Shown: positions 18,751-30,198 of the stretch, in pieces | Position numbering within the stretch: position 1 is the stretch's first letter | Layout: each line of letters starts with the position of its first letter | Source: Ammoniphilus sp. YIM 78166 | GTDB taxonomy: Bacteria; Bacillota; Bacilli; Aneurinibacillales; RAOX-1 | Direction: 5' to 3' | Length of the DNA: 64,000 bases | Assembly: GCF_004522215.1 (NCBI RefSeq) | Contig: NZ_SDLR01000002.1 | Span: forward strand, 620,001 to 684,000 | The notes under the pieces: generated by a model | Database searches by the model: none | The model's input: the letters and a program-made list of their open reading frames with translations, nothing else | What the model was told of the DNA's origin: nothing | Made by a program: the position numbers and the translations under genes

Positions 18751-19635
18751 ATGGGCTTTCGAACCGTAGCAGAGTTGGTGGAGCTTTCGGTCACTGAACA
18801 AAAGCCGATCTCAGAAATTATGATTGAAACCGAGATTGAGCTTTCTGGCAAGAGCAGAGAGACGGTTATGGAACTAATGACACGTAATTTAGAGGTGATG
18901 GAAGAAGCAGTAAATCGTGGAATAAAAGAGGTTGAAAAGTCCCGCAGTGGGTTAACAGGTGGGGATGCGGTACTACTGCAGAACTATCTACGTCATACCA
19001 AGCCGCTATCAGGTGAACTATTACTCGATGCCGTCAGTAAATCTGTCGCCACGAATGAGGTCAATGCCAAAATGGGAACGATTTGTGCAACGCCAACGGC
19101 TGGAGCTTGCGGGATCGTTCCAGGAACCCTGTTTGCGGTCAGCGAAAAGCTGCAGGCTTCAAGGGAACAAATGGTACGCTATTTGTTCACGTCGGGTGCT
19201 ATTGGTTTTGTCATTGCAAACAACGCTTTTATTTCTGGTGCGGCAGGCGGATGCCAAGCCGAGGTGGGATCAGCAACGGCCATGGCTTCCGCCGCGATTG
19301 TAGAGATGGCTGGAGGATCAGCGGAGCAGTCGGCTCAAGCGGTGGCCATCGCCTTGAAGAACATGCTTGGGCTCGTATGCGATCCAGTCGCGGGTTTGGT
19401 GGAGGTTCCTTGTGTGAAACGAAATGCAATGGGAGCCGCTATTGCCATGACCGCTGCAGATATGGCTTTGGCTGGGATCAAAAGTGCCATTCCAACAGAT
19501 GAGGTGATTGACGCGATGTATCGAATCGGTTGTTCGATGCCTACCGCGCTTAAAGAAACGGCATTAGGTGGATTGGCTGCGACCCCAACAGGCCGTGAGC
19601 TTGAACGTCGAATTTTTGGGACTTCTGTGGATTGA
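18751..19635 (+). CDS. sdaAA: L-serine dehydratase, iron-sulphur-dependent, alpha subunit
   Basis: The catalytic subunit that carries the [4Fe-4S] cluster. Cysteines sit in the expected conserved segments: TICATPTAGACGIVPG, AAGGCQAEVGSA and LVCDPVAGLVEVPCVKRNA. I chose the ATG at 18751, preceded by AGAGGAG; the frame is open upstream into sdaAB but lacks a good site there. The product is 294 residues, typical. The recG start lies one base after the stop codon, so recG may be translationally coupled. Confidence 0.95.
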   Translation: MGFRTVAELVELSVTEQKPISEIMIETEIELSGKSRETVMELMTRNLEVMEEAVNRGIKEVEKSRSGLTGGDAVLLQNYLRHTKPLSGELLLDAVSKSVATNEVNAKMGTICATPTAGACGIVPGTLFAVSEKLQASREQMVRYLFTSGAIGFVIANNAFISGAAGGCQAEVGSATAMASAAIVEMAGGSAEQSAQAVAIALKNMLGLVCDPVAGLVEVPCVKRNAMGAAIAMTAADMALAGIKSAIPTDEVIDAMYRIGCSMPTALKETALGGLAATPTGRELERRIFGTSVD

Positions 19636-19636
19636 T

Positions 19637-21700
19637 ATGAGTAGATTGTGGTCATCGGTAACAGATATAAAAGGAATTGGCGAGGAGAAGGCCCAAGACC
19701 TAAAAGGTCTAGGTATCTATACGGTTCATGATTTGCTTTTCTATTTTCCTTCACGCTATGAAGATTATACAATCAAGGATCTAGCTGAGGTTGAAGACGG
19801 AGATCGGGTTACGATTCGAGGGACGCTATATGGAGAGCCGACGGTTCGTTTTTACGGTAGAAATAAAAGTCGCATGATGGTCAGACTTGTCGTAGACCAA
19901 GTGGTGGTCACCGCCATTTGGTTTAATCAGCATTTTCTTAAGCCCAAGCTCACCCCAGGAAAGGAAATCCAAATTACAGGCAAGTGGGAACGGCAACGCT
20001 TGCAAATGACGGTCTCTGAAACCAAGGTAAGTCCCCAACAGGCGAAAGAGCAGGAAAGCAGCGGACCTAAGATTGAACCAGTGTATCCTGTTTCGGCCTC
20101 TATCACCATCAAGCAAATGAGAAAGTATATTGCCCAAGCCTTAAAGCAATATCAAAACGAGATCATCGAAATCTTGCCTTCATCTATTGTACAGAAGCAT
20201 GAGTTTATGGATCGGGCTGCTGCTCTTGCAGCCATTCACTTTCCGCGTTCTACGCAGGACGGGAAATTGGCGAGAAAGAGGCTAGCCTTTGAAGAATTAT
20301 TCTTTTATCAATTAAAAATGCAAGCCTACCAAATGGTTCAAAAACAAAATCAGAAGGGCCTGGCCCTATCGGTACCGCTTGAGCAGGTTCGCCAATTTGT
20401 TTGGTCCCTGCCCTACAAATTAACCCAAGCACAAAAAAGAGTATTGAAGGAAATTCTTGATGATCTGCAAAGTCCATATGCGATGAATCGATTGCTCCAG
20501 GGGGATGTGGGTTCGGGGAAGACCGTTGTAGCTGCTGTTGCCTTATTTGCCGCAGTGAAGACAGGCTTTCAAGGGGCCCTGATGGTTCCCACAGAAATCT
20601 TGGCAGAGCAGCATAAGTCCTCCTTAACGGAACTGTTGTCGGGGCATGGGATTCAAGTGGCCCTGTTAACGGGAAGCTTATCCGCAAAGCAAAGGAGAGA
20701 AGTGGTCGGGGGATTGCAGATGGGTACCATTGACGTGGTCGTGGGAACCCATGCCCTCATTCAGGAAGACGTCTATTTTTCCCGATTAGGACTTGTGATT
20801 ACCGATGAGCAGCATCGATTCGGTGTAGAACAGCGCAAGGTACTTCGCGAGAAAGGGCTTCATCCCAATGTCTTGTTTATGACAGCGACCCCTATTCCAA
20901 GAACCCTGGCCATTTCCGTATTTGGTGATATGGATGTTTCCACGATTGATGAACTGCCTGCAGGAAGAAAGCCGATTGAAACCTATTGGGTCAAAGAAGA
21001 AATGTTTGAACGCGTGCTCGCCTTTGTTGGCAAGGAATTAAAGGCTGGTCGACAGGCTTATGTCATCTGTCCACTGATTGAGGAATCAGAAAAGCTGGAT
21101 GTACAAAATGCATTAGAAGTTCATGCGATCTTGACGGAGTATTTTAAAGGAGAATTTAGCGTTGGACTGATGCATGGTCGATTATCACCTCGAGAAAAAG
21201 ATGAGGTCATGAAGGCTTTTAGCGAAAATCAGGTACAGGTATTGGTTTCTACAACGGTAGTTGAGGTTGGAGTTAATGTTCCCAATGCTACGGTTATGGT
21301 GGTTTATGATGCTGAAAGATTTGGTCTAGCCCAATTGCATCAGCTCCGCGGAAGAGTGGGCAGGGGATCAGAACAGTCCTATTGTATTCTTGTAGCCGAT
21401 CCTAAGACAGAGGTGGGGAAAGAACGCATGCGGATCATGAAGGAGACCAATGATGGGTTTGAAGTGGCCCGGCGGGATCTTCAGCTAAGAGGACCCGGTG
21501 ACTTTTTTGGAACCAAGCAAAGCGGGCTTCCGGAATTTCGCTTAGCGGATCTTACCCAAGACTTTGAGCAGCTTGAATTAGCGAGACAAGAAGCGGTTGA
21601 ATTGTTAAGAGCGCCTGATTTTTGGCGGAACCCGCAATATAGTGGGCTTCAGGGTTATCTAGAAAACCAAGGAATCTTGGAAATGGAAATCCTTGATTAG
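19637..21700 (+). CDS. recG: ATP-dependent DNA helicase RecG
   Basis: Branch-migration helicase that rescues stalled replication forks and processes Holliday-like junctions. The N-terminal helix-hairpin region (DIKGIGEEKAQDLKGLGI) and OB wedge domain precede Walker A GDVGSGKT (near residue 290), TDEQHRFG and TATPIPRTL. C-terminal motifs HGRLSPREKDEVM and LRGRVGRG follow. At 687 residues it is full length. The ATG at 19637 has no clear ribosome site and begins one base after the sdaAA stop, so reinitiation is likely. A bidirectional terminator follows. Confidence 0.96.
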   Translation: MSRLWSSVTDIKGIGEEKAQDLKGLGIYTVHDLLFYFPSRYEDYTIKDLAEVEDGDRVTIRGTLYGEPTVRFYGRNKSRMMVRLVVDQVVVTAIWFNQHFLKPKLTPGKEIQITGKWERQRLQMTVSETKVSPQQAKEQESSGPKIEPVYPVSASITIKQMRKYIAQALKQYQNEIIEILPSSIVQKHEFMDRAAALAAIHFPRSTQDGKLARKRLAFEELFFYQLKMQAYQMVQKQNQKGLALSVPLEQVRQFVWSLPYKLTQAQKRVLKEILDDLQSPYAMNRLLQGDVGSGKTVVAAVALFAAVKTGFQGALMVPTEILAEQHKSSLTELLSGHGIQVALLTGSLSAKQRREVVGGLQMGTIDVVVGTHALIQEDVYFSRLGLVITDEQHRFGVEQRKVLREKGLHPNVLFMTATPIPRTLAISVFGDMDVSTIDELPAGRKPIETYWVKEEMFERVLAFVGKELKAGRQAYVICPLIEESEKLDVQNALEVHAILTEYFKGEFSVGLMHGRLSPREKDEVMKAFSENQVQVLVSTTVVEVGVNVPNATVMVVYDAERFGLAQLHQLRGRVGRGSEQSYCILVADPKTEVGKERMRIMKETNDGFEVARRDLQLRGPGDFFGTKQSGLPEFRLADLTQDFEQLELARQEAVELLRAPDFWRNPQYSGLQGYLENQGILEMEILD

Positions 21701-21705
21701 TTGAT

Positions 21706-21745
21706 AAGGACAAGCTGTACGATTTTATCAGCTTGTCCTTTGCTT
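21706..21745. terminator. bidirectional terminator between recG and pdhD
   Basis: AAGGACAAGCTG pairs with CAGCTTGTCCTT over twelve bases around an 11-base loop. It is T-rich on the plus side and lies between the convergent recG and pdh operons. Confidence 0.75.
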
Positions 21746-21748
21746 TGC

Positions 21749-23161
21749 TCATTTTCCAAGAGAATGAATGCCATGACCTGCAGCGGCTTCGGCTGCTTCC
21801 ATGACCATTTCCGCTAAGGTAGGATGGGCATGGATGGTGAGAATGAGGTCTTCTAATGTGGCGCCCATTTCTATCGCCAGAGCAGCCTCGGCGATTAGAT
21901 TGGACGCTTCATAACCAACGATATGAGCCCCTAGGATAATGCCGCTATCTTTCTCCGCAACAACCTTTACGACTCCATCAGGCTCATTGGCCGTCAAGGC
22001 CCTGCCATTTGCACCATAGGCAAATCGACCTGTGACCGTCGTGATCCCTTTTTCTTTGGCCAGAGCTTCACTCAAGCCAACTGAAGCCATCTCCGGATCG
22101 GAAAAGACGACAGAAGGAATCACCTTGTAGTCAATGGCACTAGGCAATCCCGCAATCACCTCTGCTGCCACTTTGCCTTCATAAGAGGCCTTATGGGCAA
22201 GGGCTGGCCCTGTAACAATATCCCCGATCGCATAAACATTGGGGATGTTGGTTTTGCACTGATCATCAATTTGAATATAGCCACGTTCGTCCATGGCAAG
22301 TCCAATTCCTTCGAGTCCAAGCTCGTCGGTGTTGGGTCTTCGGCCAACGGTGACAAGCAAATAATCTCCAGTGACCGTTTTTTGCTCCTCGCCGACTTGG
22401 AAGGTTACCGTTACTTCCGTATCGGTTTGTTCCGCTTTCTGTGCCGTTGCTTTCGTATGAATCTCCACCTGTTTCTTCTTTAACGCTTTGTTGACCAACT
22501 GGGTCATGGATTTTTCAAAGCCAGGGAGAATTTGATCACTACCCTCAATGATCGTGACCTTTGAACCTAGCTTGGCGTAGGTCTGACCCAATTCTACTCC
22601 AATGTAGCCTCCTCCAATAACCACGAGATGCTTAGGAATTTCCTTTAGGCTGAGAGCTTCGGTGGAAGAGAGGATCCGATTCCCGTAAGGGAAAGCTCTT
22701 AGCTCGATAGGTCGTGAGCCAGTTGCTATAATGCAATGGTTAAATTTGTACCGATTGCTTTCATATCCGCTAAGCACTCGGACTTGATCTTTCTCCACAA
22801 ACAGAGCTTCACCTGAAACGATCTGAATCTTATTGCCTTTAAGCAGGCCTTCCACACCTTTGGTCAGCTTGTTGACGACACTATCCTTCCAGGATTGCAC
22901 TTTGCTATAGTCAATCTGAACGTTTTCGGCTGTGATCCCCATATTGGCGTCTTCTTGCATGGAATCATAGCGCTTGGCGGCTGTGATTAAAGCCTTGGAA
23001 GGAATACAGCCACGGTTTAGACAAACCCCGCCCACGATGTCTTTATCTACCACCACGACACTATTTCCAAGCTGTGCGGCCCGGATAGCGGCGACATATC
23101 CGCCTGGACCTGCTCCGATGACCAAGACGTCTACTTCTGTTGTAAATTCCCCTACAACCAC
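21749..23161 (-). CDS. pdhD: dihydrolipoyl dehydrogenase, E3 of pyruvate dehydrogenase
   Basis: A FAD flavoprotein that reoxidises dihydrolipoamide on E2 with NAD+. The FAD motif GAGPGG is at 16-21 and the redox disulphide C47/C52 lies in GGVCLNRGCIPSKAL. The NAD-binding GGGYIGVELG and a C-terminal HAHPTLAEMV with the catalytic His-Glu also appear. At 470 residues it is full length. The GTG start follows GGAGGTG embedded in the last codons of pdhC, three bases upstream, so the genes are coupled. It is the last gene of the pdh operon. Confidence 0.96.
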   Translation of the reverse strand: MVVGEFTTEVDVLVIGAGPGGYVAAIRAAQLGNSVVVVDKDIVGGVCLNRGCIPSKALITAAKRYDSMQEDANMGITAENVQIDYSKVQSWKDSVVNKLTKGVEGLLKGNKIQIVSGEALFVEKDQVRVLSGYESNRYKFNHCIIATGSRPIELRAFPYGNRILSSTEALSLKEIPKHLVVIGGGYIGVELGQTYAKLGSKVTIIEGSDQILPGFEKSMTQLVNKALKKKQVEIHTKATAQKAEQTDTEVTVTFQVGEEQKTVTGDYLLVTVGRRPNTDELGLEGIGLAMDERGYIQIDDQCKTNIPNVYAIGDIVTGPALAHKASYEGKVAAEVIAGLPSAIDYKVIPSVVFSDPEMASVGLSEALAKEKGITTVTGRFAYGANGRALTANEPDGVVKVVAEKDSGIILGAHIVGYEASNLIAEAALAIEMGATLEDLILTIHAHPTLAEMVMEAAEAAAGHGIHSLGK

Positions 23162-23164
23162 GGG

Positions 23165-24454
23165 CTACACCTCCATTAGCATCAGTTCAGGGTCTTCTAG
23201 AACTTGCTTCAAGAAATTGACGAACTGCTGCGCCGTCACTCCGTCAATCAGACGATGGTCAAAGCTAAGGGATAGGGCCATCATGGGAGCGGCCTGTACC
23301 AGTCCATCTTTCACTATAGGCTTCTCAGAAATTCTGCCCACACCAAGAATAGCGACTTCAGGATAATTGATCACAGGTGTGAAGAATTGACCTCCGGCAG
23401 AGCCGATGTTTGTGATCGTAAATGTACCGTTTTTCATGTCTTGGGGGGCAAGCTTTCCATCTCGCGCCTTGGCCGCGAGTCCGCTAATGGCTGTGGAAAT
23501 GTCCCAGATACTGCGTCGATCCGCTTCTGTAATAACAGGAACCATCAGCCCATTGTCCGTATCTGTGGCAATGCCGATGTTATAAAACTTTTTATACAGA
23601 ATCTCCCCCTTGGCATCATCAATGGACGCATTGAGTGCAGGATAAGCTTTTAGGGCACCCAATACGGCCTTTACAATAAAAGGAAGATAGGTTACTTTAA
23701 TTTGCTTTTTTTCCGCGACAGGCTTCATGCGCTGGCGGAAGGCAACTAGCTTGCTGACGTCGACCTCATCCATAATGGTTACATGAGGGGCCGTAGACTT
23801 TGAGCGAACCATAGCTTCGGCGATCACCTTGCGCACCCCTTTTAAAGGAACACGTTCGATCCGGTCCTCTTGTGCTGCGGCTGTTATGACCGGAGTAGGT
23901 GTAGGTGCTTCTTCCTTGGCCGGTGTCACAGCTTGCTTCTCAAGCCCTGCATCTGCGGCAGGGGCGCCCGTAAAGCCTAAAACATCCTCTTTTGTAATGC
24001 GTCCGTTGGTCCCTGTTCCCTTAATCAAGGACAGGTTGACGCCCTTCTCGCGAGCGAGCTTTCGGATGCTTGGTGTGGCTAAGATCAGCGTTTTATCCAC
24101 CTCAACATCCGTTGGTTCAGGTTGCGCTTGTGCTTTTTCGCTAGCAGCGGGAGCTGTATCCTGGGCCGGAGCATGCGCAGGTGCTGTCTCTACAGCCCCA
24201 TCATTTCCAGCCCCTTCAACCTCAAACGTTACTAGGGCGTCACCGACGACGGAAACCGTGCCTTCCTTCACTTTGACTTCCTTAACCGTACCGTTGACCG
24301 GAGAAGGAATTTCCACCACAGCTTTATCGTTTTGAACTTCTAAGATGGTCTGATCCTCTTGGACCGCATCACCAGGCTTGACATGCCATTTGACAATTTC
24401 ACCTTCATGAATACCTTCCCCGATATCCGGTAGAGTAAATGTAAAAATACCCAA
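23165..24454 (-). CDS. pdhC: dihydrolipoamide acetyltransferase, E2 of pyruvate dehydrogenase
   Basis: The core of the pyruvate dehydrogenase complex, moving the acetyl group from lipoyl to CoA. One lipoyl domain (about 1-80) carries the lipoylated Lys44 in [10 protein letters not shown]. An Ala/Pro/Glu linker follows, then a peripheral-subunit-binding domain (about 128-165, [12 protein letters not shown]). A second linker leads to the catalytic domain with DHRLIDG at 399-405 (His400, Asp404). Translation starts at TTG after GAGGTGAAC. At 429 residues it has a single lipoyl domain, as in Bacillus E2. Confidence 0.96.
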   Translation of the reverse strand: MGIFTFTLPDIGEGIHEGEIVKWHVKPGDAVQEDQTILEVQNDKAVVEIPSPVNGTVKEVKVKEGTVSVVGDALVTFEVEGAGNDGAVETAPAHAPAQDTAPAASEKAQAQPEPTDVEVDKTLILATPSIRKLAREKGVNLSLIKGTGTNGRITKEDVLGFTGAPAADAGLEKQAVTPAKEEAPTPTPVITAAAQEDRIERVPLKGVRKVIAEAMVRSKSTAPHVTIMDEVDVSKLVAFRQRMKPVAEKKQIKVTYLPFIVKAVLGALKAYPALNASIDDAKGEILYKKFYNIGIATDTDNGLMVPVITEADRRSIWDISTAISGLAAKARDGKLAPQDMKNGTFTITNIGSAGGQFFTPVINYPEVAILGVGRISEKPIVKDGLVQAAPMMALSLSFDHRLIDGVTAQQFVNFLKQVLEDPELMLMEV

Positions 24455-24472
24455 CCCTGTTCACCTCGATTC

Positions 24473-25453
24473 CTAAAAATTCAATACGTATTCCATGCCT
24501 TCAATTACTCGTGCTGGATCCGGCAGCCATTGATCCTCAATCGTAGCGAATGGGAAAATTGTATCCGGAGAGGCTACGCGGATCACTGGTGCTTCTAAAT
24601 GTAAAATCGCTCTTTCATTAATCTGAGCAATAATTTCAGCTGCCGCTCCTGACGTTTTTTGGGCTTCTTGAACCACTACCGCGCGATTGGTTTTCTTGAC
24701 CGACGTCAGAATCGTATCTATATCCAAAGGACTAATGGTTCTTAAATCGATGACTTCAGCTTTGACCCCTCTGGATTTTTCGAGTTCTTCCGCTGCTTTT
24801 AAGGAGGTATGAACCATAGCTCCATACGTAATTACCGTAATGTCACTGCCTTCTTTCACGATATTGGCTTTACCGATTGGAACCGTATATTCCCCTTCAG
24901 GGACTTCTCCTCTAAAGGAGCGATAAAGCTTCATATGCTCTAAGAAAACGACCGGATCATTGTCACGAATAGCAGAAATCAGTAGTCCTTTGGCATCGTA
25001 TGGATTAGAAGGAATAATGACTTTCAGCCCTGGAGTTTGCAACATAAGACCTTCCAAACTGTCCGCATGAAGTTCAGGCGTTTTCACCCCGCCGCCAAAA
25101 GGTGAACGAAACACAATCGGACTATGATAACGACCTCCGGAGCGGTATCTCATTCTAGCTGCTTGAGCCGCTATAGAATCAAATACCTCAAATACAAAAC
25201 CAAAAAATTGAATCTCGGCTACGGGGCGAAAACCTTTTAGTCCAAGCCCAATGGCGAGTCCGCCAATGCCGGATTCTGCAAGAGGCGTGTCAAACACACG
25301 ATCTTCTCCAAATTCTTTCTGCAATCCTTCCGTTGCTCGAAAAACGCCGCCATTTTTTCCGACGTCCTCTCCAAACACGAGCACGGAGGGGTCCCGTTTC
25401 AGCTCGACTCTCATTGCATCAGTAATTGCTTGAATCATGGTCATTTGAGCCAT
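24473..25453 (-). CDS. pdhB: pyruvate dehydrogenase E1 component, beta subunit
   Basis: With PdhA it forms the thiamine-diphosphate-dependent decarboxylase of the complex. Transketolase pyrimidine-domain features are visible: [16 protein letters not shown], the segment [18 protein letters not shown] with its cofactor-activating glutamate, and a C-terminal transketolase domain ([16 protein letters not shown]). At 326 residues it is full length. It starts one base after the pdhA stop. The family also includes branched-chain 2-oxoacid E1 subunits; the operon order A-B-C-D and a single E3 favour pyruvate. Confidence 0.94.
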   Translation of the reverse strand: MAQMTMIQAITDAMRVELKRDPSVLVFGEDVGKNGGVFRATEGLQKEFGEDRVFDTPLAESGIGGLAIGLGLKGFRPVAEIQFFGFVFEVFDSIAAQAARMRYRSGGRYHSPIVFRSPFGGGVKTPELHADSLEGLMLQTPGLKVIIPSNPYDAKGLLISAIRDNDPVVFLEHMKLYRSFRGEVPEGEYTVPIGKANIVKEGSDITVITYGAMVHTSLKAAEELEKSRGVKAEVIDLRTISPLDIDTILTSVKKTNRAVVVQEAQKTSGAAAEIIAQINERAILHLEAPVIRVASPDTIFPFATIEDQWLPDPARVIEGMEYVLNF

Positions 25454-25454
25454 C

Positions 25455-26567
<1,113 letters not shown>

Positions 26568-26630
26568 TCATGCTTAGGATACAGACTTCGAAGATAAAAT
26601 ATTCAAAAAGGGGAGGAATTCGCAAGTACG

Positions 26631-26667
26631 AAAAAAAGCGTGAATAAGACATAAGTCTCATTCACGC
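26631..26667 (-). terminator. terminator-like hairpin in the pdhA leader
   Basis: On the minus strand GCGTGAATGAGAC and GTCTTATTCACGC pair along 13 positions (one G-T pair) around a TTAT loop, followed directly by TTTTTTT. No minus-strand gene lies upstream, so it probably acts as an attenuator in the pdh leader. Confidence 0.7.
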
Positions 26668-26730
26668 AATGGGAGAGGAGAAACCGGAGGAAGAGCTTAT
26701 GGGGAAACGTAAGTCTTCTCCGCGGTTGTC

Positions 26731-26751
26731 AGTAACATATAACATGTTACT
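26731..26751. promoter_or_regulatory. palindromic candidate operator upstream of pdhA
   Basis: AGTAACAT and ATGTTACT form a perfect inverted repeat around ATAAC. It begins two bases downstream of the -10 element of the predicted minus-strand promoter, so it overlaps the expected start site. The binding protein is not known. Confidence 0.45.
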
Positions 26752-26752
26752 A

Positions 26753-26781
26753 ACCATATTATGGGCATAGTTTGGAGACAA
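26753..26781 (-). promoter_or_regulatory. predicted promoter of the pdh operon
   Basis: On the minus strand TTGTCT (26781-26776) and TATGGT (26758-26753) are separated by 17 bases. The -10 box is weak, but the location relative to the palindrome and terminator is consistent. Confidence 0.4.
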
Positions 26782-26891
26782 TATACCTGAGGGACAAACT
26801 TTCTTTGAAAAAGAGCAAACATTTACCAGATTTATTGGATTGTGATACACTTATCAAGATATAAATGTCTAGAAAAGCCAGGAGGATAAAG

Positions 26892-27970
<1,079 letters not shown>

Positions 27971-27974
27971 CAAA

Positions 27975-28003
27975 AATCCCGGTTGCTTGCCGGGATTCTT
28001 GCT
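27975..28003. terminator. terminator between coaD and ylbJ
   Basis: AATCCCGG and CCGGGATT pair around a seven-base loop between the convergent genes. The downstream T content is modest on the plus strand, and an A-run upstream gives T on the minus strand, so it can end ylbJ transcripts. Confidence 0.6.
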
Positions 28004-29243
28004 ATACTTTTGCTAGATATTTTCTTACGATATAGGGAACCGCTCCTAGCAGGAATAGGCCAGCTAAGATGATAAGGGTGTAGGGTGTAAGGAACTGAAA
28101 CGTGTTCAGGGTGTATTGAGCTCCACCTTCGGGTACTTGTCTGGCTAATACAGGCAAGGATTGTGACCAAAGGGTGACGTAAGGCTGCAAAGGTGACCAG
28201 ATGATAAAGCAGATGATTCCTGAAAAGAGTGCATGAAGTCCTTTCCAGATAAAGTAGGGTTTATATCTCATATCCGTAGTACTAATAATACTGGCTACTT
28301 GGGCATGTACAGAAATCCCTCCCCAAGCTATTAATCCTGAGGCTACCGCAATTTTAGTTTGCATGTTGATGCTAGAAGCAAGCTCGCTAATATGGTGCAT
28401 GCTTTGGGTAACTTCAAAGAACCCGATAATGAGGCCTTGGGACATCTGAGCTGGTATGTGCAGGAAGGATAAAAATAGGGCAACCGGTACAGCTAAGATT
28501 TCGGCTAACAGACCCATGGAAACAAACTTGATGATAACCGAGAAAATCATAATAAACCCTCCGATAACCATTAGGGTTTGAAAGGTACTTATAACAGCAT
28601 CTCCCATTAATTTTCCCAGTGGACGATTATCTTTTAGCCTTGCCCGGTGCATGGCCTGCAGAGCTCTTAAAATGATCGGGAGTGTCGGAGCGGGTTCCTC
28701 GGGAACTGAAGAGCGTACGGACTCGTGACGGTCGTGAAAGCGCAGGAGCACTCCGATCAGGATGGCGCCCGTATAATTGGCAATGGCGATCGATATGCCA
28801 AGCGAGGCATCGTGGAAGAATCCTACCGCTACAGCGCCAAAGATAAAGATCGGATCAGACGTGCTTGTAAAGCATAACAGTCTTTCCCCTTCAGAGCGTG
28901 AAACTAGTTTTTGTTCCCTAAGACGAGCAGCGAGTTTTGGCCCTACGGGATAACCAGAAGAAAACCCCATGGCCATAACAAAACCGCCTGTACCCGGCAC
29001 TTTAAACAAGGGACGCATCAACGGCTCAAGAAAGACCCCAATAAAGTGAACGACTCCGAAGCCAAGCATCAGTTCAGACAAGATCATGAAAGGCAGAGTA
29101 GCGGGGAAAACCACTTCCCACCAAATTTGCAAGCCACGAAGAGAAGCTTCAAAAGCGATCTGTGGATAACGTACCATGGAAACCACGAGGATCATAGTTG
29201 TAAAAGACAAGAGAAGCGTAATTAAATAAGATTTGTAGCGCAT
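28002..29243 (-). CDS. ylbJ: sporulation integral membrane protein YlbJ
   Basis: A 413-residue polytopic membrane protein of the nucleoside-transporter-gate-like YlbJ family, required for spore cortex formation in B. subtilis, where it is made in the mother cell. Many hydrophobic helices are visible, together with MGFSSGYPVGPKLAARL and FTSTSDPIFIFGAVAVGFF, the conserved gate motifs. I chose the ATG at 29243 because GGAGG lies seven bases upstream; a further twelve in-frame codons lack a site. It runs opposite to its neighbours, as in B. subtilis. The transported substrate, if any, is not known to me. Confidence 0.92.
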   Translation of the reverse strand: MRYKSYLITLLLSFTTMILVVSMVRYPQIAFEASLRGLQIWWEVVFPATLPFMILSELMLGFGVVHFIGVFLEPLMRPLFKVPGTGGFVMAMGFSSGYPVGPKLAARLREQKLVSRSEGERLLCFTSTSDPIFIFGAVAVGFFHDASLGISIAIANYTGAILIGVLLRFHDRHESVRSSVPEEPAPTLPIILRALQAMHRARLKDNRPLGKLMGDAVISTFQTLMVIGGFIMIFSVIIKFVSMGLLAEILAVPVALFLSFLHIPAQMSQGLIIGFFEVTQSMHHISELASSINMQTKIAVASGLIAWGGISVHAQVASIISTTDMRYKPYFIWKGLHALFSGIICFIIWSPLQPYVTLWSQSLPVLARQVPEGGAQYTLNTFQFLTPYTLIILAGLFLLGAVPYIVRKYLAKV

Positions 29244-29340
29244 TGTACGGCCTCCATCGCTGCAAAATAACACATTCAATAAAATTTACGCTTGGATGGA
29301 GTGGTTTAGACCAAGCTGTTCAGATGTGTATCCTTCGCTG

Positions 29341-29370
29341 TTGATCTTTTCCAATTGCCCTTCATATAAT
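29341..29370 (+). promoter_or_regulatory. sigma-A promoter for the patatin-like gene
   Basis: TTGATC (29341-29346) and a perfect TATAAT (29365-29370) with an 18-base spacer, about 50 bases before the start codon at 29420. Confidence 0.65.
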
Positions 29371-29419
29371 AGATAAAAGAAAAGACTTCACCGTTCAGCA
29401 CATCCAAGGAGGAGGAGCC

Positions 29420-30184
29420 ATGCACAAGCCGAAGGTCGGATTAGCATTAGGTTCGGGAGGAGCACGGGGCATCGCTCATGTTGGTGTCATTAAAGTCTTA
29501 GAAGAAGAAGGGATTCCTATTGATTTTATAGCCGGTAGCAGCATGGGGAGCTTAGTAGGTGCATTTTATGCGGCTGGAATCAACCCAGACATGATGAAGA
29601 AGCTCGCCCAAAATATTAAGCGCAGCTATTGGTTAGATCTTACTGTACCCAAGATGGGTTTTATTGCAGGAGATAAGATAAAAGAAATGGTTCGCCTCTT
29701 GACCCAGGGAAAGAATTTGGAGGATTTAGCCACCCCTCTTTCTGTGGTAGCAACCAGCCTCCATACCGGGGAACGAGTCGTTTTTAAAAAGGGTCCTATT
29801 GCCCAGGCTGTACGGGCCAGCATTTCCATCCCTGGGATTTTTGTGCCGGAGGTTGTGGATGGTCACACGCTCGTAGATGGCGGGGTGATTGACCGCGTTC
29901 CTATAACCGTTGTAAAGGAAATGGGAGCAGATGTGGTGATTGGGGTAGATGTAGGGATGATATCTACGGAAGGGAAGTTTACCTCGATCTTTGATGTGAT
30001 CGCTCAGTCCATTCAAGTGATGGAAAGAGAGATTTTTAGATATCGGATCTTAGAGGCTGACGTTCTCATTACCCCCGATGTGGGACATTTAAGTGCTACT
30101 TCCTTTGATCAGATCGACGAGTTGATAACGGCTGGGGAAAAGGCGGCAAGAAACGCCTTAGATCAAATCAAGGAAGTATTGTAA
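29420..30184 (+). CDS. ylbK: patatin-like phospholipase family protein (YlbK/RssA type)
   Basis: A 254-residue patatin-fold serine hydrolase. The oxyanion hole GSGGARG is near residues 12-18, the nucleophile elbow is GSSMGS (Ser at the fourth position) near 40-45, and the catalytic Asp is in LVDGGVIDRVP near 153. No signal peptide is seen, so it acts in the cytoplasm or on the inner membrane face. Physiological substrate is unknown. The gene begins with a strong AGGAGGAGG site and is followed 14 bases later by the PDZ-Lon protease gene. Confidence 0.92.
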   Translation: MHKPKVGLALGSGGARGIAHVGVIKVLEEEGIPIDFIAGSSMGSLVGAFYAAGINPDMMKKLAQNIKRSYWLDLTVPKMGFIAGDKIKEMVRLLTQGKNLEDLATPLSVVATSLHTGERVVFKKGPIAQAVRASISIPGIFVPEVVDGHTLVDGGVIDRVPITVVKEMGADVVIGVDVGMISTEGKFTSIFDVIAQSIQVMEREIFRYRILEADVLITPDVGHLSATSFDQIDELITAGEKAARNALDQIKEVL

Positions 30185-30198
30185 TCTGGAGGGACACA

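Noticed and set aside
19335..19772. Long antisense frames over sdaAA/recG (similarly 20250-20687 and 30571-31134)
   Set aside because: They lie entirely opposite well-conserved genes, lack ribosome sites and have no family features.
26662..26850. Minus-strand 62-codon frame in the pdh leader as a leader peptide
   Set aside because: It begins at GTG without a ribosome site, lies largely upstream of the predicted promoter, and runs into the terminator stem; the peptide shows no informative codon run.
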